Assembly: GCA_050746125.1 (NCBI GenBank)
Contig: JBOGKX010000202.1
Coordinates: forward strand, 29,415 to 93,414
Direction: 5' to 3'
Source: JAJPKR01 sp050746125
GTDB lineage: Bacteria; Acidobacteriota; Terriglobia; Terriglobales; SCQP01
DNA: 64,000 bases
Shown here: positions 60,288-64,000 of the stretch, piece after piece
Numbering within the stretch: the stretch's first letter is position 1
Layout: each line of letters starts with the position of its first letter
Position numbers and translations under genes: made by a program
Notes under the pieces: model-generated
What the model was told of the DNA's origin: nothing
Seen by the model: only the letters and a program-made list of their open reading frames with translations
Databases searched by the model: none

Positions 60288-60338
60288 ACCGGCGCGCCGG
60301 CGGCGAAGGCCGTGGCAAGCGCGCAGGATTAATGGGCC

Positions 60339-61265
60339 ATGGGATTGATCACGCCTAAGATGCGGTTCCGCATGAACCGCTGGCGCAAGAAATGGTTTCG
60401 CGTCAAGGAATCCGCGCGCGAGACCAGCCAAGAGATCTTCATCGAGCAGAAGATGTGTCCTGCTTGCCGCGCCCTGGTGGACCGCCATAGCCGGCAATGC
60501 CCCTACTGCGATCAGGTACTGCAAGTAGCCGGCACCAGCCCGGCGGGGCGGCTGGCGTCGCGCGTAGTGCCGAGCAACGTGCCCGCCACCGGTTTGCTGA
60601 TCCTCGGCAACCTGGTGCTTTTCATCGTCGAATACGTGCTGAGCCGGGGCACTTTGCTACACCCCGTCAACGACGCCGTCGTGGGGCAACTGGGCGTCGC
60701 GTTGCCCATGCCGCTGATGATCGCCAGCGGCCAATATTGGCGCTGGATCACGGCCATGTTCCTGCATGCCGGATGGCTGCACATCGGCTTCAATATGTGG
60801 GCGCTTTACGACCTCGGCCCGGTGTGCGAATCGCTTTACGGTCCGGCCAAATTCGTGACGCTCTATCTAATCGCCGGCGTGATCGGCAACGTCGCCGCCA
60901 GCTTGATGGGGACCAGCGTGCTTGGCGCCTCGGGCGCGCTCTTCGGCTTGCTGGGCCTGCTGGCAACCTACGGGTTGCGGCGCCGCGACAGCGCTTCCCG
61001 CCAGTTGCGCTCCTACGTCGGCCGCTGGATCGTGTACGCGCTGATCTGGACGTTCGTGATCCCGGGCATCAGCGCGGCGGCGCACATCGGCGGCCTGCTG
61101 GGCGGTATGGCGCTCGGCTACATGATCTCCGACGACCCGCCCATGACCGAAGGCAGCATCGCCGCTTGGCAGTTGGCGCAATGGGTGGCGCTGGTGATCA
61201 CTTTCGGCGCTTTCTTCTTGATGGCTCGCTGGTTCCTGCTGTTGGCCCGGTTGCCGCTGAGCTAG
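60339..61265 (+). CDS. Rhomboid intramembrane serine protease with N-terminal zinc ribbon
   Basis: Membrane protease of 308 residues. A basic N-terminal region is followed by a zinc-ribbon-like CPACRALVDRHSRQCPYC (two CxxC pairs, about 39-57), then about seven TM segments. The active-site Ser lies in GASGALFGLLGLLA (about residue 199) and the His in AAAHIGGLLGGMALGY (about 245); the HAGWLHIGFNMWAL segment gives the conserved His-Asn of the second TM helix. The zinc ribbon probably lies in the cytoplasm. Substrate unknown. Confidence 0.92.
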   Translation: MGLITPKMRFRMNRWRKKWFRVKESARETSQEIFIEQKMCPACRALVDRHSRQCPYCDQVLQVAGTSPAGRLASRVVPSNVPATGLLILGNLVLFIVEYVLSRGTLLHPVNDAVVGQLGVALPMPLMIASGQYWRWITAMFLHAGWLHIGFNMWALYDLGPVCESLYGPAKFVTLYLIAGVIGNVAASLMGTSVLGASGALFGLLGLLATYGLRRRDSASRQLRSYVGRWIVYALIWTFVIPGISAAAHIGGLLGGMALGYMISDDPPMTEGSIAAWQLAQWVALVITFGAFFLMARWFLLLARLPLS

Positions 61266-61275
61266 CCGCGAGCCC

Positions 61276-62055
61276 TTAGACGGCGGTGGCGGAGAGGCGC
61301 ACTTGGTCCTGCGCCAAAAACGTCGTCAGCACGGGATCGGTGCTGGCGTCCATCTCGGCGATAGTGCCGAAGAAACGGAGCCGGCCCTCATGCAGCAGCA
61401 CCAGCCGGTCGGCCAAGCGGCGGGCGAGGCGGGTGTCGTGGGTCACGACGATGCTGGTGAGCCGCACTTGCCGCTGGACCTTTTGCATCAGCTCGGCCAC
61501 GGTTTGCACCATGAGCGGATCGACCATCGTGGTGGGCTCGTCGTAGAGGATCCCTTCCGGCCGGGCGGCCAGGGCGCGGGCGATCGCCACCGCCCGTTTC
61601 ATGCCGGTGGAAAGCCCGGCGGGCAGCTTGTCGCGGTAGCGGCGAATCTCCAGCATGTCGAGCAGCCCGTCCACCACGGCTTCGATCTCGGCGTCCGATA
61701 TCCCGCCGTGCTCGCGCAGCGGAAACGCGACGTTCTCCCCCACCGTCAGCGAATCGAACAGCGCCCCCGATTGAAACACCATCGTTACCTGCTGGTGCAG
61801 CCGGGTCAGCTGCGCCTCGTCCCAATCGGTGATGTCATGCTCGGCGGCGATGACGCGCCCACGATCGGGCCGCAGGAAGCCCATGAACAGCCGCAGACTC
61901 ACCGACTTGCCCACGCCGCTGCGGCCCACGATGCATAGCGTTTCGCCGCGCGGCACGGCGAAGCTCACGTCATCGAGCACGAGGTTGCGGCCAAACGCCT
62001 TGGAGACGTGCGCAAAGGCGAAAAACGGCGGCGCCGTGGTGCTGGCGGAAGCCAT
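61276..62055 (-). CDS. ABC transporter ATP-binding protein, MlaF/Ttg2A-like
   Basis: Nucleotide-binding subunit of 259 residues, like MlaF of the phospholipid (MlaFEDB) transporter. Motifs: Walker A GRSGVGKS (about 44-51), Q-loop VFQSGALFDSLTVGENV, which is typical of MlaF, signature LSTGMKRAVAIARALA (Thr where most have Gly), Walker B GILYDEPTTMVDP (Asp-Glu), and VVTHD. No MlaE permease or MlaD substrate-binding gene is nearby in the window, so it is an orphan here. It follows the hypothetical gene by 4 bases. Confidence 0.9.
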   Translation of the reverse strand: MASASTTAPPFFAFAHVSKAFGRNLVLDDVSFAVPRGETLCIVGRSGVGKSVSLRLFMGFLRPDRGRVIAAEHDITDWDEAQLTRLHQQVTMVFQSGALFDSLTVGENVAFPLREHGGISDAEIEAVVDGLLDMLEIRRYRDKLPAGLSTGMKRAVAIARALAARPEGILYDEPTTMVDPLMVQTVAELMQKVQRQVRLTSIVVTHDTRLARRLADRLVLLHEGRLRFFGTIAEMDASTDPVLTTFLAQDQVRLSATAV

Positions 62056-62059
62056 AGGG

Positions 62060-62473
62060 CTAAGTCAAGCTTAGCAATTGACGGTACATATCGAGGGTCG
62101 AACCGTCTTCGCTCCACTCCCGGAAGACCTCTAGCGGCCCGGCCGGCGCCACCAGTGCGGCGAAGACTTTTTCCGCCGCCTCGTCGTCGTTGGCCAGCAA
62201 CGTGAACACCCCCTCCCATTCGATGCGCAGCGCCACGACCACCGCGTCGCCGGCGTAGGCGCGGCGCAGGACGAAGTAAGGCTCGGGCTCCACACCGCCA
62301 AATTCCGCCGCGCCCATGTAGAGCAGCGCCAGATCCCATTTTTGATCCGGCCGAGGCGAGAGCTGGCTAGGCAGGCGAAAGCGGGCATCCGCCACTAGCC
62401 CACTGACGACGTACACGCGGACCAGCGGCGATGTGCCGCCGTTGATTGGCTGGGCGGGCAAGGGAACGCGCAC
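62060..62473 (-). CDS. Hypothetical protein
   Basis: 137-residue cytoplasmic-looking protein from a GTG at 62473; no recognised family. It has a beta-rich first half (VRVYVVSGLVADARFRLP, WDLALLYMGAAEFGGVEPEPYFVLRRAY) and a helical tail (AAEKVFAALVAPAGPLEVFREW). No signal peptide or catalytic motif appears. It is followed at 4 bases by the MlaF-like gene, so they are probably one transcript. Confidence 0.55.
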   Translation of the reverse strand: MRVPLPAQPINGGTSPLVRVYVVSGLVADARFRLPSQLSPRPDQKWDLALLYMGAAEFGGVEPEPYFVLRRAYAGDAVVVALRIEWEGVFTLLANDDEAAEKVFAALVAPAGPLEVFREWSEDGSTLDMYRQLLSLT

Positions 62474-62550
62474 GCGCCGAGTGTAGCGTATTTGCGCATG
62501 TTCTCCGCCGCCGCGACCAGCGTAGAGTGGAAGGTAGCTTCCCCGGGGAG

Positions 62551-63432
62551 ATGGAGTTGGCGGTCATTCATCGATTTGCGATTCATAACGGCTCCTTGGT
62601 GCCCAGCGCGGAGATTCGACTCTCGCCGTTTCAGACCGGCTTGCTGTCGGGCTGGGGCCTATTCAGCACGCTCCGCATCTATCGCGGCGTGCCCTTCGCT
62701 CTGGAAGATCACCTGGCCCGGCTCGAAGCCGACGCCGCCAAGCTGCGGGTCGACGCGGAGGACTGGCTGCGGCGGACGCCGGCGCTATTCGAGGAATTGA
62801 TTGGGGCCAACGGCGCAGCCGAGGCCATGGCCCGGATCTATCTGATCCGCAATCACGGCGGGTTGTTGGACCAGCCCTCGCCGCACCCCACCGACCTGTT
62901 GATCTTCACCGCCGACCTGCGCGACTGGGGACGGAGCGCCAAGTTGCGCCTGGTCCCCGCCGCGCGCCTGGCCGAGGGGCCGCTGGCCGCCACCAAATCG
63001 CTGAGCTGGGCTCACAACTTGGCTTGGCTCGAGGCCGCCGTCCAAGCCGGATTTGACGATGCCCTGCTGCTCAACGAGCGGGGCGAGATCGCGGAATGCA
63101 CGTCGGCCAACATCTTCATCGCGCGCGGCGGCGAGTTGCTGACCCCGCCGTTGAGCTCCGGCGCGCTGGCCGGCGTCAGCCGCAAGGCCATTCTCGAGGG
63201 CGGCGCCCGCGCGGGGCTGCCGGTGCGCGAAACAGCGCTTTTCCCAGCCGACCTGCGCTCCGCCGACGAAGTGTTCCTTAGCTCCTCGACGCGCGAAGTG
63301 CAGTCGGTCAGCCAGATGGATGATTACGCCCTGCCACCCGCCGGGCCAATCACGACCCGGGTGCGCACGATCCTAACGGCCGAGATCGAGCGCTATATCG
63401 CGCAGCACGGCGCCATCGGCGCGCGGGCGTGA
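62551..63432 (+). CDS. Class IV PLP-dependent aminotransferase (BCAT/ADC-lyase type)
   Basis: Fold-type IV PLP enzyme of 293 residues such as branched-chain aminotransferase or 4-amino-4-deoxychorismate lyase. Key parts: GWGLFSTLRIYRGVPFALEDHLARL (phosphate-side motif), MARIYLIRNHGG, the Lys in AATKSLSWAHNLAW (Schiff-base Lys), DALLLNERGEIAECTSANIFI (catalytic Glu plus conserved TSAN), and SGALAGVSRKAILE. A TTG at 62557 with GGGGAG 6 bases upstream could be the real start; ATG 62551 has that purine run without spacing. Substrate cannot be decided. Confidence 0.9.
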   Translation: MELAVIHRFAIHNGSLVPSAEIRLSPFQTGLLSGWGLFSTLRIYRGVPFALEDHLARLEADAAKLRVDAEDWLRRTPALFEELIGANGAAEAMARIYLIRNHGGLLDQPSPHPTDLLIFTADLRDWGRSAKLRLVPAARLAEGPLAATKSLSWAHNLAWLEAAVQAGFDDALLLNERGEIAECTSANIFIARGGELLTPPLSSGALAGVSRKAILEGGARAGLPVRETALFPADLRSADEVFLSSSTREVQSVSQMDDYALPPAGPITTRVRTILTAEIERYIAQHGAIGARA

Positions 63433-63441
63433 AGCGAACGG

Positions 63442-63996
63442 CTACGCCTGGCCGCGCCCAGGAAACGGCACCCGCCACTGGCTTTGCTCATAACTGACGT
63501 CGAGCCGCGCCAGCACGGCCTCGGGGCAGCCTTGCCAATGGGCCACCATCGTATTGCCCACGTAGCCCAGGTCGGCGACGCCAATCTTGCTGGAAAAGAA
63601 GGCCGAGACGACCGCGTCGCGCAGGCGATTGAAGAAGGCGGCCGCGTTGGCGTCATCGATGGTGGCGCGATCGGGCCAGGCGATGCGATCCAGCAGCTGT
63701 TTCTGCTGGGCCGTGGCGCAGTCGGCGAAGTCGTGGCCGAATTGGCGCCGCGCTTCGATGTCGAGCCAGAGAAAGCCGCCGCGAATTTCGTCCAGCCAGC
63801 GGCCGCGGCGCTGGGCCAGCCAGTCGTCCACGCAAGCGGGTACGCCGGCGGCATTGGCCCCGGCGCTGCGCTCGTCGGCGGGTAGGATCCACTCCGCCAG
63901 CACGCCCAGCAGGCGATATTCGCGGGGGTCGAGGGCGCGCGGCTGGTAGGGGCCGGCCGCGGCCGGCGGCGCCCCGCCCCGCGGCGGCATGGCCAT
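63442..63996 (-). CDS. Gluconate 2-dehydrogenase subunit 3-like protein, 5' end probably outside the window
   Basis: The visible 184 residues match the gluconate 2-dehydrogenase subunit 3 family: ALDPREYRLLGVLAEWILPADE near the start, VPACVDDWLAQR, FLWLDIEARRQFGHDFADC, AFFNRLRDAVVSAFFSSKIG and WRVPFPG. These small proteins usually have a Tat signal and chaperone export of an associated GMC/flavoprotein subunit. The reading stays open up to the window edge, and no Tat signal is visible after the first ATG, so the true start is probably further upstream (beyond 64000), and the catalytic subunit may lie outside too. Confidence 0.8.
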   Translation of the reverse strand: MAMPPRGGAPPAAAGPYQPRALDPREYRLLGVLAEWILPADERSAGANAAGVPACVDDWLAQRRGRWLDEIRGGFLWLDIEARRQFGHDFADCATAQQKQLLDRIAWPDRATIDDANAAAFFNRLRDAVVSAFFSSKIGVADLGYVGNTMVAHWQGCPEAVLARLDVSYEQSQWRVPFPGRGQA

Positions 63997-64000
63997 GGCC

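Overview
The window reads as a chromosomal segment of a GC-rich, Gram-negative soil-type bacterium, most probably an Acidobacteriota member (class Terriglobia or a relative). The main reasons are two very large TonB-dependent receptors that begin with a carboxypeptidase-like regulatory domain and have no SusD partner, an ADOP-type orphan ABC permease (a family first named from Acidobacteria), a secreted VPS10/sortilin-like propeller protein, several secreted metallopeptidases and many small secreted proteins of unknown function. Genes are dense on both strands, often overlapping by 1-8 bases. No rRNA, CRISPR array, intact insertion sequence or prophage was seen.

Layout. 0-2.6 kb: der (ribosome-assembly GTPase) and a yebC-family gene. 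2.7-6.2 kb: TonB-dependent receptor with a good rho-independent terminator. 6.6-16 kb: an ADOP permease facing a tightly coupled export operon of three HlyD-type adaptors, a MacB-type permease lacking its ATPase, and a TolC-type outer-membrane channel. 16.2-21.2 kb: two secreted zinc metallopeptidases (M1 with HEAT repeats; metzincin-like). 21.2-26.1 kb: small exported or membrane proteins, an FAH-family hydrolase, and a membrane protein built from two copies of one module. 26.1-39.1 kb: a carbohydrate locus with a GH39-like enzyme, a GH144-like (PF10091) enzyme, a second TonB-dependent receptor, a LacI-type regulator, an MFS transporter, a sugar isomerase-like TIM barrel, a Gfo/Idh/MocA oxidoreductase and a LarA-like epimerase. 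39.1-41 kb: an AT-richer patch with a 33-bp direct repeat, a BNR/sialidase-like gene, the C-terminal piece of a tyrosine recombinase and tRNA-Leu(CAA). 41-47.3 kb: rhodanese-MBL fusion, tlyA, nadK, lhgO-like, pcm and ribosomal protein S1. 47.4-57.6 kb: CBS-pair protein, VPS10-like exoprotein, hutH, TPR protein, propeller protein, O-methyltransferase, UPF0173 hydrolase and a C45/phospholipase-B-like hydrolase. 57.6-64 kb: proline dehydrogenase coupled to trxB, cyclophilin, rhomboid protease, MlaF-like ATPase, a class IV aminotransferase and a gluconate-dehydrogenase subunit-3-like gene at the edge.

The most informative result is in the carbohydrate locus. A 16-bp imperfect palindrome with a central CG, typical of LacI-family operators, lies just downstream of two promoters, one for the TonB-dependent receptor and one for the GH39-like gene 5 kb away. 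At both sites the order is TTGACA, an 18-bp spacer, a -10 box, 14-15 bp, then the operator. The LacI-type gene sits beside the first site. This supports one regulon covering outer-membrane uptake, cleavage and sugar conversion; the substrate is not evident from sequence.

Several genes (yebC, the exported gene at 23461, the BNR gene at 40500 and others) have a -10-like hexamer only 6-11 nt before the start codon and no clear ribosome-binding site, which hints at leaderless or very short-leader mRNAs.
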